From: Prochlorococcus sp. AG-315-I14
Lineage (GTDB): Bacteria; Cyanobacteriota; Cyanobacteriia; PCC-6307; Cyanobiaceae
Direction of reading: 5' to 3'
Length of the DNA: 38,001 nt
NCBI GenBank assembly: GCA_003283665.1
Contig: QBWF01000007.1
Coordinates: 1 to 38,001, forward strand
In this document: one piece after another, positions 1 to 8,176 of the stretch
Layout: every line of letters begins with the position of its first letter
How positions within the stretch are numbered: the stretch's first letter is position 1
Notes under the pieces: model-generated
What the model was told of the DNA's origin: nothing
The model's input: the letters and a program-made list of their open reading frames with translations, nothing else
Database searches by the model: none
Translations under genes and position numbers: made by a program

Positions 1-334
1 TCTAAAAAAATAATAAAATCTATATATATAAAGACAAATAATTAAAAAAATCTAAAAAGAGTCAAAGCTACTCTGCTAAAAAGCCTAAAGGTCTCGAAAA
101 AAATTCAAAAAGCATTTTCTCTAGAGTAGTTTTTTTTATTAGCGCTTATGGCAAAGACAAAGTAATTGCTTGTAATCGCTTTAAAAACCTTTTAAAACCA
201 AAAAATCTTCTTTAAAAAGGCAGTAGGAAGAAAGCTTCATTTGTCTTAGTCATTAATACTGATGTCAAAAATACAAATTTCTTTCTTTAAAACTAAACTC
301 TCAGCTATAACTAGGGTACAGATTTATTAATTTG
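1..334. other. Non-coding, very AT-rich leader; no gene recognised
   Basis: No credible gene is visible. One frame (about 46-217, plus) stays open for some 55 codons, but it has no ATG and its translation is lysine/leucine-rich low-complexity sequence, so I do not call it. The stretch presumably carries the promoter of the small gene starting at 335. I could not fix a -10/-35 pair with confidence. Confidence 0.5.
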
Positions 335-550
335 ATGATTGATTTTTCGTATTTGCTTGATTTTGCAACCCAATTACCTCATCCATCAGACCTTGGATTA
401 GTTAAGCCTTCTGGTGGCTTGCAACTATTGCCAGCAATCTTTGGCGTGATTGCAATAATTCAAGTCTCCCAATTTCATTGGTATGCAAGAGACTGTAACG
501 ATCCTGAAAAGTTTGAAGGAACAGAAAGACAAAAATTATCAAAGTCTTAA
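335..550 (+). CDS. Small one-helix membrane protein, copy 1 (pcb-associated paralog pair)
   Basis: A 71-residue protein beginning MIDFSYLLDFATQLPHPSDL. I chose the ATG at 335 rather than the TTG one codon upstream because the paralog at 2274 starts at the same MIDFS. The N-terminal 30 residues, with the TQLPHPSD and KPSGG motifs, are nearly identical in the two proteins. One hydrophobic segment follows (about residues 31-47, LLPAIFGVIAIIQV), then an aromatic and charged tail. The gene faces a pcb gene convergently and ends in a strong terminator. I do not recognise a named family; it does not match PsaI, PsaJ, PsaK or PsaM as I know them. The placement suggests, by inference only, a thylakoid protein connected with the Pcb antenna. 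Confidence 0.75.
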   Translation: MIDFSYLLDFATQLPHPSDLGLVKPSGGLQLLPAIFGVIAIIQVSQFHWYARDCNDPEKFEGTERQKLSKS

Positions 551-578
551 GACTAGATACTATAATTTTTAAAAATTC

Positions 579-612
579 AAAAGGGTAGAGTTTTTAACTC
601 TGCCCTTTTTTA
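579..612 (+). terminator. Intrinsic terminator after small membrane gene copy 1
   Basis: A 13-bp stem (AAAGGGTAGAGTT pairing with AACTCTGCCCTTT, one G-U pair) with a 3-nt loop, followed by a T run. It lies 29 nt after the stop codon of the 335-550 gene. Confidence 0.85.
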
Positions 613-635
613 ATGGAAATGTTTCAACAAAATTC

Positions 636-665
636 AAAAAAAAACCCCTATCAATAGATAGAGGT
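636..665 (-). terminator. Intrinsic terminator for the first pcb gene
   Basis: Read on the minus strand, ACCTCTATC pairs with GATAGGGGT (one mismatch) around a 4-nt loop and is followed by nine T. It lies just downstream of the pcb stop at 723. Confidence 0.75.
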
Positions 666-722
666 CTAAAAATAGTTGAACCTAATTTCAGGTGAATTAG
701 AAAAACAAGAACGATTCTTTAA

Positions 723-1778
723 TTAAGGAGTTCTAGGTATTCCATAAGGACCAGTTCTATCAAGCAAACGCTTGAAGTCAAATCCCATAGCACGCAATGC
801 ATGCCATAAATGGCCTTGAATGTAGAAGAACCCTAAGTAATAGTGAACATTAGCCAAAGCACAACGAGTACTGTGTCCGAAGAATGCACCATCGGCAGGG
901 AGAGCTACAGAATCAACCCAATATGGACCTATCCCAAACTTAAGTATTAAAGGCTCACCAAACCATTCAACAGGGTAAACAGTAGTGTTTTGTGAACACC
1001 AGAAAGCAGCAACAACTGCCATCCAGCCAATACCTGCTAAAGACCAAGAAAGAATTGCTTCAGCTGAAAGCAAACCAGCTCCCTTGAATTTGGTATATGT
1101 GCCAATTTGCTTAGTTGCGATGTGGAATGCACCACCACCAATCTGGAAGAATGCCAAGAAAGCATGACCACCCATGACATCCTCAAGGCTATCAATGGTT
1201 AAGAAATCAAATTGATGATTCCAGATCTGAGTCAAGTCAAGATTGTAATTAACTTGACGAATTGCTTCGACTGCAGGGTCATAGATTCCATGGACTCTGG
1301 CCCATTCAACGAACCAGATATTTGCTACACCAAAGAAAATCAAATGGTGGCCAAGGATGAAAGTCTGGTTATCAGGGTTGTCCCATTCCAGCTTGAATTT
1401 CTTTGCCTGCGGGACTTCTGAGTCCTGCATATCTTCAACAAAAAGAACTGCATGAAGAAGACCACCACCTCCATAAACCATGGAGAGGATGAGATGAACA
1501 ATTGCAATGGCTGCAACTCCTGCTCCAGTCCAAACACCAGCTTCATCAAAGCCAATGCCAATAGAAGCAAGATGAGCCAGGTATAAAGAGCTCTGATGCC
1601 CCATAGGTATCTCTGGGTTGTAGCGAGCTAGTTCCCAAAGAGTGCTACCACCAGTCGCAAAGGCGATTATTCCTGTATGCGCAATATGCGAGGAAATGAA
1701 TCGTCCTGAACGATTGGTTACCATAGAATTACCAGCCCACCACCCATAGGTGACATCCGGGTTTCCGTAGGTCTGCAT
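723..1778 (-). CDS. pcb: Pcb divinyl-chlorophyll a/b-binding antenna protein, copy 1
   Basis: A 351-residue six-helix chlorophyll-binding protein of the Pcb/IsiA/CP43 family, the membrane-intrinsic light-harvesting antenna of Prochlorococcus. It starts with the family signature MQTYGNPDVTYGWWAGN. Candidate chlorophyll-ligand histidines occur in the hydrophobic segments (SSHIAHTGI, LAHLASIGIGF, HLILSMVYG, LGHHLIFFG, GGHAFLAF, FHIATKQ, HYYLGFFYIQGHLWHALRA). The length is normal for Pcb, and the large lumenal loop of CP43 is absent. Pcb paralogs serve photosystem I, photosystem II or both. I cannot assign the letter (A-H) from sequence reading alone, so the symbol is left generic. The gene is transcribed toward its own terminator and faces the small gene at 335. 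Confidence 0.95.
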   Translation of the reverse strand: MQTYGNPDVTYGWWAGNSMVTNRSGRFISSHIAHTGIIAFATGGSTLWELARYNPEIPMGHQSSLYLAHLASIGIGFDEAGVWTGAGVAAIAIVHLILSMVYGGGGLLHAVLFVEDMQDSEVPQAKKFKLEWDNPDNQTFILGHHLIFFGVANIWFVEWARVHGIYDPAVEAIRQVNYNLDLTQIWNHQFDFLTIDSLEDVMGGHAFLAFFQIGGGAFHIATKQIGTYTKFKGAGLLSAEAILSWSLAGIGWMAVVAAFWCSQNTTVYPVEWFGEPLILKFGIGPYWVDSVALPADGAFFGHSTRCALANVHYYLGFFYIQGHLWHALRAMGFDFKRLLDRTGPYGIPRTP

Positions 1779-1958
1779 GATTTAAGAGTTTTAGGCGTTA
1801 TACGGTGCACATACCTTACATTGAGGTCAATTCAAAAGCTCAGAATAGTTAAAGGTCTTTATTTAGAAGTAGTAAATTTTTTGAATTCACAACCTTTTAT
1901 CAACAGATTAATTTAGTGTTTTACTGGATTTTTCAAAAGAAAAGGCGTTCTTGGCGAA

Positions 1959-2153
1959 ATGGAATCAGCGTTACAACTTCAATTACATGACATGCATGGA
2001 CTGCCTTTTATTGCAGGAATAATTTGGTTTGGACTTCTTGGAATATGTCTGTTAGCAATTGCTATTGTCTTAATCAGAAAAAAATTCAATCCCGAAGAAT
2101 CAAGAAATCAACTTAATTCAAAAAAAAAGAAGAGCAAACCAAAAGGATTTTAA
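1959..2153 (+). CDS. Small single-helix membrane protein with lysine-rich tail
   Basis: A 64-residue ORF starting at ATG 1959. The first 15 residues are polar (MESALQLQLHDMHGL). Residues about 16-39 form one strong transmembrane helix (FIAGIIWFGLLGICLLAIAIVLI). The C-terminus is very basic (RKKFNPEE, then KKKKSKPKGF), consistent with a cytoplasmic or stromal tail. It lies between the divergent promoter side of the first pcb gene and the second small pcb-associated gene. No family is recognised. The clean membrane topology and the gene-like spacing argue that it is real, but proof would need conservation in other strains. Confidence 0.65.
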   Translation: MESALQLQLHDMHGLPFIAGIIWFGLLGICLLAIAIVLIRKKFNPEESRNQLNSKKKKSKPKGF

Positions 2154-2273
2154 ATCACTAAGAATATTTGGTTTTTCTCTGTTGCTTCTAATATTAATGT
2201 AAAATCTCAGCACACGGGTTTGGCATAGTGGCCACCTGGGTTATCTATAAAAAAACATTTTTCCTCTAAATCA

Positions 2274-2477
2274 ATGATTGATTTTTCTCACCTACTTGAT
2301 TTTGCCACTCAGCTACCTCACCCTTCTGATATTGGCTTAATCAAACCTTCTGGTGGCTTTGCTATTATTCCGACTCTTTGTGGACTAGGAGCAGTTTTCG
2401 GTGCATCTCAATTCTTTTACTACTCTGATGATTCAAAAAGAATAGATCCTTGGGCCAAGCCTGAAAATTATAAGTAA
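2274..2477 (+). CDS. Small one-helix membrane protein, copy 2 (pcb-associated paralog pair)
   Basis: A 67-residue protein starting MIDFSHLLDFATQLPHPSDI, strongly similar through about residue 30 to the protein at 335-550. It has one hydrophobic segment (about residues 31-48, IIPTLCGLGAVFGASQF) and then a short tyrosine- and aspartate-rich tail ending PWAKPENYK. Like copy 1, it is plus-strand, ends in a textbook terminator and faces a minus-strand pcb gene. The repeated pairing with pcb suggests a job linked to antenna or photosystem, but this is guilt by association only. Confidence 0.8.
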   Translation: MIDFSHLLDFATQLPHPSDIGLIKPSGGFAIIPTLCGLGAVFGASQFFYYSDDSKRIDPWAKPENYK

Positions 2478-2491
2478 GAATTAAATCTAGT

Positions 2492-2523
2492 AAAAAAAGC
2501 AGGCGAATGCCTGCTTTTTTTTT
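2492..2523 (+). terminator. Intrinsic terminator after small membrane gene copy 2
   Basis: AAAAAAGCAGGC and GCCTGCTTTTTT pair perfectly around a GAAT tetraloop, and the T run continues to nine. It starts 15 nt after the stop at 2477. Confidence 0.9.
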
Positions 2524-2538
2524 GACTATTTTTATCAC

Positions 2539-2572
2539 AAAAAAAGCCTCGTCAAAATGACGAGGCTTTTTT
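2539..2572 (-). terminator. Intrinsic terminator (bidirectional) for the second pcb gene
   Basis: AAAAAAGCCTCGTC and GACGAGGCTTTTTT pair perfectly around AAAAT. T runs on both strands let it work both ways. It lies just downstream of the minus-strand pcb stop at 2594. Confidence 0.9.
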
Positions 2573-2593
2573 AAGAGATTAAAAGCTAATCAA

Positions 2594-3682
2594 TTAATCA
2601 GAAAGAGTAACTTGAGCGTTATCTAGATTACTTACAGCATCAGTAACCTTCTTGAAATCAAAGCCTAAAGCACGAATTGCATGCCATAGATGACCTTGAA
2701 GGAAGAAGAAGCCAAGATAGTAATGAACATTTGAAAGCCAAGCTCTTGAAGTATGACCACTAACTACTCCTGTCATATCAGCAGTATCAATCCAATAAGG
2801 AGATATGCCAAATTTAAGAGCTAGTGTTTCTCCATACCAAGCTTCTGGATAAACAGTCGTATTAGTTGCACACCAGAAAGCGGCAATAATAGCCATCCAA
2901 CCAATACCTGCTAGAGACCAAGACAATATTGCTTCAGAAGAAAGAATATTCTTTCCTTTGAACTCAGTGTATTCACCAACTTGCTTGGTTGCGATATGGA
3001 AAGCACCACCGGTGATCTCTACAAATGCTAAGAAAGCGTGTCCGCCCATAACATCTTCCAAACTATCAATAGAAAGGAAGTCAAACTGATGTTGCCAGAT
3101 ATGAGTCAAATTCAAGTTGTATTCAACTTGGCGAATAGCTCCTAAAGCAGGATCGTAAATACCATGCCATTTAGCCCATTCAACAAACCAAATACAAGCA
3201 ACACCAAAGAAAATTAAATGGTGGCCAAGTATAAAGGTCTGATTATCTGGGTTATCCCACTCAAGCTTGTAGCGAGCTGCCTGAGTATGTTCAGGACGAC
3301 CTTCAGCAAATAAACCAGAACTATTCTGAGTATCTTCACTAAAGATCAAGGAATGCAAAAGACCGGCACCGGCATAAACCATTGAACAAATCAAATGGAA
3401 TACACCTATAAAAGCAATAGATGTGCCATCGAAAACTGCTCCAGTTGGATCAAAACCTATACCTATTGAGGCCAGATGAGGAATACTTACCATTCCCTGG
3501 TGACCCATTGGGATATCAGGGTTGTAACGAGCGAGCTCCCAAAGAGTGTTTGCACCCGCTGCGAAACAAATCAATCCTGTATGGGCAACATGCGAGCCAA
3601 TAAATCGGCTTGACTTATTTGTTACAACAGAATTACCAACCCACCACCCGTAGGTGACGTCTGGGTTTCCGTACGTCTGCAT
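2594..3682 (-). CDS. pcb: Pcb divinyl-chlorophyll a/b-binding antenna protein, copy 2
   Basis: A 362-residue Pcb/IsiA/CP43-family antenna protein. The frame stays open to 3721, but I place the start at 3682 because MQTYGNPDVTYGWW is the conserved Pcb N-terminus. It has six hydrophobic segments with histidines at the same places as the neighbouring copy. Compared with copy 1 it carries an extra 10-12 residues (around NSSGLFAEGRPEHTQ) in the loop before the conserved LEWDNPDNQTFILGHH stretch, and its C-terminus ends differently (VSNLDNAQVTLSD). The two copies are clearly diverged paralogs, not recent duplicates. The subtype letter is not assigned. Confidence 0.95.
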   Translation of the reverse strand: MQTYGNPDVTYGWWVGNSVVTNKSSRFIGSHVAHTGLICFAAGANTLWELARYNPDIPMGHQGMVSIPHLASIGIGFDPTGAVFDGTSIAFIGVFHLICSMVYAGAGLLHSLIFSEDTQNSSGLFAEGRPEHTQAARYKLEWDNPDNQTFILGHHLIFFGVACIWFVEWAKWHGIYDPALGAIRQVEYNLNLTHIWQHQFDFLSIDSLEDVMGGHAFLAFVEITGGAFHIATKQVGEYTEFKGKNILSSEAILSWSLAGIGWMAIIAAFWCATNTTVYPEAWYGETLALKFGISPYWIDTADMTGVVSGHTSRAWLSNVHYYLGFFFLQGHLWHAIRALGFDFKKVTDAVSNLDNAQVTLSD

Positions 3683-4117
3683 AATTAAAGAATTGAAGTC
3701 GAAATTCGCTCTAGGATACAAGTACTACCAGTAATTTGCTTGGAATCGTTATTTAATATCAAAATATAGTTACCTTAGAGCAATAGTTCCAAGGTGAACT
3801 TGAAAAGCATTAAGGCCATCAATCCTTACCCAGCAAGGGTTTAGGGCAAATATTTACTATACATAGAAAGCTTACAATCAAAATTACAGATCTAAGCTTA
3901 AACAACTTCGAATGACTATCTATAATTTAATGGCACAAAAATGAATCCCCACGAGACAAGAAATATAGCCGAAAAGGATTGGTATTAAGGATCTTTAGAT
4001 ATACTTGTTATTTAAGTAAGAAATCCCCGCAAAATACATAGCTCAGAAATAACTTAACAAAATGAGCTTTTCAACTCATTATTATCATTAGGCGTAATTC
4101 TTGCCCTCTGACAGTTT
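3683..4117. other. Non-coding stretch upstream of the second pcb gene
   Basis: No ORF with credible content is present. The part next to 3682 should hold the promoter and leader of the second pcb gene. A weak hairpin (AATGAG at 4061-4066 pairing with CTCATT at 4075-4080) lies where a terminator for the decayed pcb at 4118-4725 would be expected. It could be a remnant of one, but it lacks a good T run. Confidence 0.4.
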
Positions 4118-4725
4118 GTGCTTGCATTTTGAAACGCTTGAATTCAAAGCCTACAGCTCGAATAGTATGGCAAAGATGGTCTTACAAAAAGAAGAATCCA
4201 AAATAGTAATGAACATAAAAAAGAAGCACTAGTTGTATTTCAAAAAAATCCTGAACAATCATTTCTTTCAAATATTTCAATCCATTATCAAGAGATACTG
4301 AATTTCAAAGACAAAGCTCTCATTAACATTCCACTAATGAGACAATTTTATTATCCACACCAGAATGTATAACAATAACCATCCAGCCAATTCAAACAAG
4401 CCTACAAAAAAGGACCAAGTCAGCCGAAAGAAATTTGAATGCCTTTAATTACCATTATTTGCCAAGCAATCCTAATCAAATTTTTTAGATATATTCAGAG
4501 TTCCAGAAATGATTCAAGTGAAAGCAAGAAATAAATTACTCACATAAATAAGCTCTATAAGACTATCAATAGTCAAAAAATCACCTTGATGGTTGCAAAT
4601 AACATTGAAGATGAATATCAGGATGTATAAAAAACAATCTCAATCAACAAGGATGTTAAGAACTCTTAAAGAATAGACATTGAAAAAGAAAAGTGACAAT
4701 AAAAAATGAAGCTCATGAGATTCAT
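4118..4725 (-). pseudogene. pcb: Decayed third pcb gene (C-terminal half recognisable)
   Basis: On the minus strand, 4140-4215 translates as VHYYFGFFFL, then a stop (tta at 4182-4184), then DHLCHTIRAVGFEFKRF. This matches NVHYYLGFFFLQGHLWHAIRALGFDFKK of the intact copies, with the glutamine codon turned into a stop. Farther upstream, 4350-4400 gives pieces like LTWSF and IGWMVIV (intact: LSWSLAGIGWMAVVAAFW), and 4555-4610 gives CNHQGDFLTIDSL (intact: WNHQFDFLTIDSL). A weaker match to FILGHHLIFFG lies near 4680-4725. Frameshifts and several stops separate these blocks. The N-terminal half is not recognisable. It is a degraded gene, not a diverged functional one. Confidence 0.88.
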
Positions 4726-4864
4726 GAAATTAACCTCATAAAATACTTATTTAAAAGATATCGAATAAAATCTATATATTTGTAAAGGTGTTGTTTTCTC
4801 TCCTATATGAAACTATCGATTAAATAAAAAAATCTTATAATTATAGAATATTGCGGTTGATCAA

Positions 4865-5317
4865 GTGAAGTTGAAAATTGGCGCGAAAATCCCAACATTT
4901 TCAGTTCTAGATCAAAACGGGCAAAATAGAACCCCTGATGGATTAAACAAAGCACTAGTTTTATTTTTTTATCCGAAAGATGACACGCCAGGATGCACTA
5001 TCGAGGCTTGTGGTTTTCGTGATAAATATGACTTATTTAAAATACTGGGTGCAGAAGTATGGGGTATAAGTAATGGAGATAGTGATAGCCATCTTGCTTT
5101 CGCTAATAAGAACAATTTACCTTACCCTTTACTTTGTGACAAAAATAATGATCTACGAAAACTATTTGGAGTCCCCAAAATCCTAGGAATGATAGAAGGT
5201 AGAGTTACATATATTATCAATTCAAAAGGAATAGTAATACACATCTTCGAAGATCTACTTAATGGACCAGCACATATAAAAGAAGCTATAAGAGCATTAA
5301 AAGATATTCAAAATTAG
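4865..5317 (+). CDS. PrxQ/BCP-type peroxiredoxin
   Basis: A 150-residue thiol peroxidase of the AhpC/TSA superfamily, bacterioferritin-comigratory (PrxQ) type, which reduces H2O2 and organic hydroperoxides using thioredoxin. The peroxidatic motif is FFYPKDDTPGCTIEACGFRD (about residues 35-54), with the active cysteine in PGCT and a second cysteine five residues later, the arrangement of atypical 2-Cys PrxQ enzymes. The WGISNGDSDSHLAFANKNNLPYPLLCD region is also family-typical. The start is GTG at 4865, with no good Shine-Dalgarno sequence. It sits alone between the pcb remnant and the accessory region. An NTRC-type reductant is encoded in the same window at 29346-30731, though partnership is inference. 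Confidence 0.9.
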   Translation: MKLKIGAKIPTFSVLDQNGQNRTPDGLNKALVLFFYPKDDTPGCTIEACGFRDKYDLFKILGAEVWGISNGDSDSHLAFANKNNLPYPLLCDKNNDLRKLFGVPKILGMIEGRVTYIINSKGIVIHIFEDLLNGPAHIKEAIRALKDIQN

Positions 5318-5841
5318 TTTTCAAATTATAAGAGATCAGAAATCTTATGAATAGAATTTACGAATAAAATAATAATCATGAAGCTTTTATATGACTTAAT
5401 TTATCCAGTTCCTTAATAGTGATTATTTGCACTAAATAAGACTATTCAAGTATATCATAAATCAGGACTAAATGAGCTTTATTTTTATCAACTTCTGATG
5501 ATTTAAAAAAATTTAGCTTCAAAGTTAAATCTATATTCATTCTTAAGTATAGAATAAAAATCTATATCTTGATCAATTCCTATCTCTTCTCCTGAAAAGC
5601 AAAGAATTTATAATAAAGGAATTAATTGCTTGTTTACTCTATTAAATAGGTATAGAGTAAATCAAAATAAACATTAAAGAAGAAATGGGATAAGTCCAAT
5701 TTATCAAAATGAATCTCTCATAAAATAGGGTTAGATTTAAGTCATAATATATGCATTTAACTAGGAAAATTCGTCTGCATATCGAATAAGAAATCAAGAT
5801 AAAAAGCAGATAAATAGTAAAAATAAATCAATATTTATTCT
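5318..5841. other. Gene-free AT-rich stretch, 524 bp
   Basis: No ORF, RNA gene or strong hairpin is seen. The stretch contains many stops in all frames. It marks the change from densely packed antenna genes to the sparsely packed accessory region and may be decayed sequence. Confidence 0.5.
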
Positions 5842-7758
5842 TTATAATAATTGCAAGTTCTTATATTTCTCAGTCTTTTCTAAAACCTCAATAGCAGGTT
5901 GAAGCATCTCTTTATAATTCATCCATCCACCAACAGATTTTGAATTAATGGGAGAGCGAACTTGAACGCTGCTTGCTGTTACCACAGAACGTGGATTAAG
6001 TTGCGGTGACAGATAATTATCTTCCCATTCCCAGCCCAACCAATAGATTAATTTCCTAATTTCAGTATTAGGGTCTTCAACTAATAAATCGTAATTCAAA
6101 TCATATATTTTTGTTCTATATTTCTTTTTGTATTCTGTCATTTTTGCTTCTTGATTTAGATAAACTCTTGCACAATCACTCAAGGAAGAAGCATATTCAT
6201 TGCCGGTAGCAAAATTTGCCCTAAAAATCGAAAGAATATTATCCAATGGATTCCGATAACAATGAATGATTTTCGCATAGGGTATTTGACTTAAGATGAT
6301 ACCCGAATATTGATAATTATCTAACATCTTATCAGTTGTTATTAGTGATTGGTTTTCATTAATACTTGCTTTACTCCAATATAAATCAGCAAAATTCAAT
6401 TTCTTATTAATTGCTCTAAACTTTTTCCACTCTATGAATGATTCTTCGAGAAAATTAACTTCGCCTATATCATCTACATCAATATTCATACTAAGAATAG
6501 ACTCAACTAATGTTGAGCCGCATCTAGGCATTCCTACAATAAAAATACACTCTATAGGTTCTAATTGACTAATACTAGTAAGATCTTCTTTATATGAACC
6601 AATCAATAATTCATTTGATTTGTTGAATAAATTCTGTGGTTTAGATGGTTTAAGTTCAAGTTTAATTTTATTTGCTGATTTAAGGCAATTTGAACTTTCC
6701 TTATAGTTCATCTCCCTATGCAAAATATTTGATCTCGCGAAGTAAATATCAACTCGACCTTCTGATAAGTTATTATTCAAAATACTTTCAGAAAATAAAT
6801 AATCTTTCCATATATTATTGTCATTTGAATATTCAAGTGTTGAAAGAGCAAAGTAAGTTTTAGCTAGATCAGGGTTTAACTCAATAGCTTTATGAAAGGA
6901 GATTTCTGCATCTTTCAACTGTCCAAGATCTCTCAATATGCTTCCAAGATTAGAGTGAGCTTCAGCATAATCAGGTTTAAGTTCAATTGCTTTGCGCTGT
7001 GATTCTTCTGCTTCCTTTAGCCTGCCAAGATCTATCAATATGTTGCCCAGATTGAAATAAGCATTGGGGAAATCAGGTTTAAGTTCAATAATCTTAAGTT
7101 GTAATTCCTCTGCTTCTTTGAGCCTGCCAAGATCTATTAATATAATTCCCAGATTTTGATAAGCCATAACATAATCAGGCCTAAGTTCAATTGCTTTGCG
7201 AGTTGAAATTTCTGCTTGATGTAAGTTGCCAAGATCTATCTGTATACTTCCAAGATTGCAATATGCATCTGCGAAATGGGGCTTAAATTCAATTGCTTTA
7301 AGTTGTGATTTTTCTGCTTCTTTTAGCTTACCTAGAAGCTTTAATACGTTTCCTAGATTGGAATGAGCTGTTGCGGAGTCAGGCTTAAGTTCAATTGCTT
7401 TAAGTTGTGATTTTTCTGCTTCTTTTAGCTTACCTAGATCTTTCAAAATAATTCCATAGTTCGAAAAAACTCGTGGATCATTAAAGTCTTGATCAATGCA
7501 GTATTGATAATATTTTGCTGCTTCTGAAATTTCACCTTGCAAGTGATAATTAATTGCTTGATTAATTATTTGTTCTTTAGAAGGTTTATTGGCGGTATTA
7601 GTCGAAATAGAAATATTCTCTTTAATTTCTCCTACACAGATTGGAACTGGATATGAAATTATTTCATTGACTTTATTTCTTCCTTGTTCTATCTGCCCAG
7701 ATCCATCCATTGTTTCTTTAATTCCATTTGATGCAAGGTATTTTAGCCTCAACTTCAA
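5842..7758 (-). CDS. TPR-repeat sulfotransferase
   Basis: A 638-residue two-part protein. Residues about 65-305 are seven tandem 34-residue TPR units (consensus A.SNLGNIL.DLG.LKEAE.S..KAIELKPD), a protein- or substrate-docking solenoid. Residues about 403-638 are a sulfotransferase domain: MPRCGSTLVESIL (410-422) is the 5'-phosphosulfate-binding loop for PAPS, and CYRNPLDNILSIF (500-512) is the 3'-phosphate-binding element. No signal peptide or membrane helix is obvious. The likely reaction is transfer of sulfate from PAPS to a glycan, peptide or small-molecule acceptor, which is unknown. Residues 36-125 closely resemble the N-terminus of the TPR-SGNH protein at 12204-13688. The start could also be the internal Met at residue 17. 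Confidence 0.88.
   Translation of the reverse strand: MKLRLKYLASNGIKETMDGSGQIEQGRNKVNEIISYPVPICVGEIKENISISTNTANKPSKEQIINQAINYHLQGEISEAAKYYQYCIDQDFNDPRVFSNYGIILKDLGKLKEAEKSQLKAIELKPDSATAHSNLGNVLKLLGKLKEAEKSQLKAIEFKPHFADAYCNLGSIQIDLGNLHQAEISTRKAIELRPDYVMAYQNLGIILIDLGRLKEAEELQLKIIELKPDFPNAYFNLGNILIDLGRLKEAEESQRKAIELKPDYAEAHSNLGSILRDLGQLKDAEISFHKAIELNPDLAKTYFALSTLEYSNDNNIWKDYLFSESILNNNLSEGRVDIYFARSNILHREMNYKESSNCLKSANKIKLELKPSKPQNLFNKSNELLIGSYKEDLTSISQLEPIECIFIVGMPRCGSTLVESILSMNIDVDDIGEVNFLEESFIEWKKFRAINKKLNFADLYWSKASINENQSLITTDKMLDNYQYSGIILSQIPYAKIIHCYRNPLDNILSIFRANFATGNEYASSLSDCARVYLNQEAKMTEYKKKYRTKIYDLNYDLLVEDPNTEIRKLIYWLGWEWEDNYLSPQLNPRSVVTASSVQVRSPINSKSVGGWMNYKEMLQPAIEVLEKTEKYKNLQLL
6860..7480 (-). 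repeat. 102-bp tandem repeats encoding TPR units
   Basis: The TPR part of the sulfotransferase gene is a direct repeat of 102 bp (34 codons). Two neighbouring units share 49 identical bases (7288-7336 and 7390-7438, exactly 102 bp apart). Identity at DNA level beyond what the protein motif needs points to recent expansion or gene conversion among units. Confidence 0.85.
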
Positions 7759-8176
7759 ATCTATTAAAATATTTTACTCGACAAATGAAACTTCTACTAC
7801 TGACAGTATTAGTACTTAACTTTGACAAGTCTCCAATGGAACATTTAGCGTCAATGGCTGAGCTTATAGTAGATATAGTTATTTTGCCTTATTTTCGGCC
7901 CTAAGAGCAGAATGGGTATATGCCATAGAGTTATTGCAATTACAGTCATATTAACGAATTGGGTCCATAGATCGGCCAGCAGATCTCCGACATAGCATAA
8001 AATAGATTAATCCCTCCAAAATTATTGAAATAAATTAGATATAAGATATTTAAAGAATGTTAATCCCCATATCCCTAAGCCATTAGTACAACATTTAGAC
8101 CTTAAAAAAAGTATTCGACAGCAAGGCTTATTTCAATTACTCAACTATATTTAGACTATAAGCAATTTCAAGGAAA
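7759..8176. other. Divergent gene-free region, 418 bp
   Basis: It lies between the divergently transcribed TPR-sulfotransferase and FkbM genes, so it should contain both promoters. No convincing -10/-35 pair, hairpin or ORF is seen. The 7840-7990 part is a little less AT-rich than its surroundings (blocks such as ATCGGCCAGCAGATCTCCGA) and may be imported or decayed coding sequence, but no protein match is recognised. Confidence 0.4.

Noticed and set aside
46..217. Open frame of about 55 codons at the left end
   Set aside because: No start codon beyond rare alternatives, lysine-rich low-complexity translation, no terminator or ribosome binding site.
985..1570. Open frames on both strands inside the first pcb gene
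   Set aside because: They are out-of-frame shadows of a well-supported gene. The same applies to other open frames inside polA, dxr, pntB, trxB, ychF and psbD/psbC.
5393..5520. Faint resemblance to the small MIDFS gene (GGACTA...TCTGATGATT...AAAAA), as if a third copy had decayed here
   Set aside because: Only short AT-rich words match, no reading frame supports it, and it is not next to the pcb remnant in the expected order.
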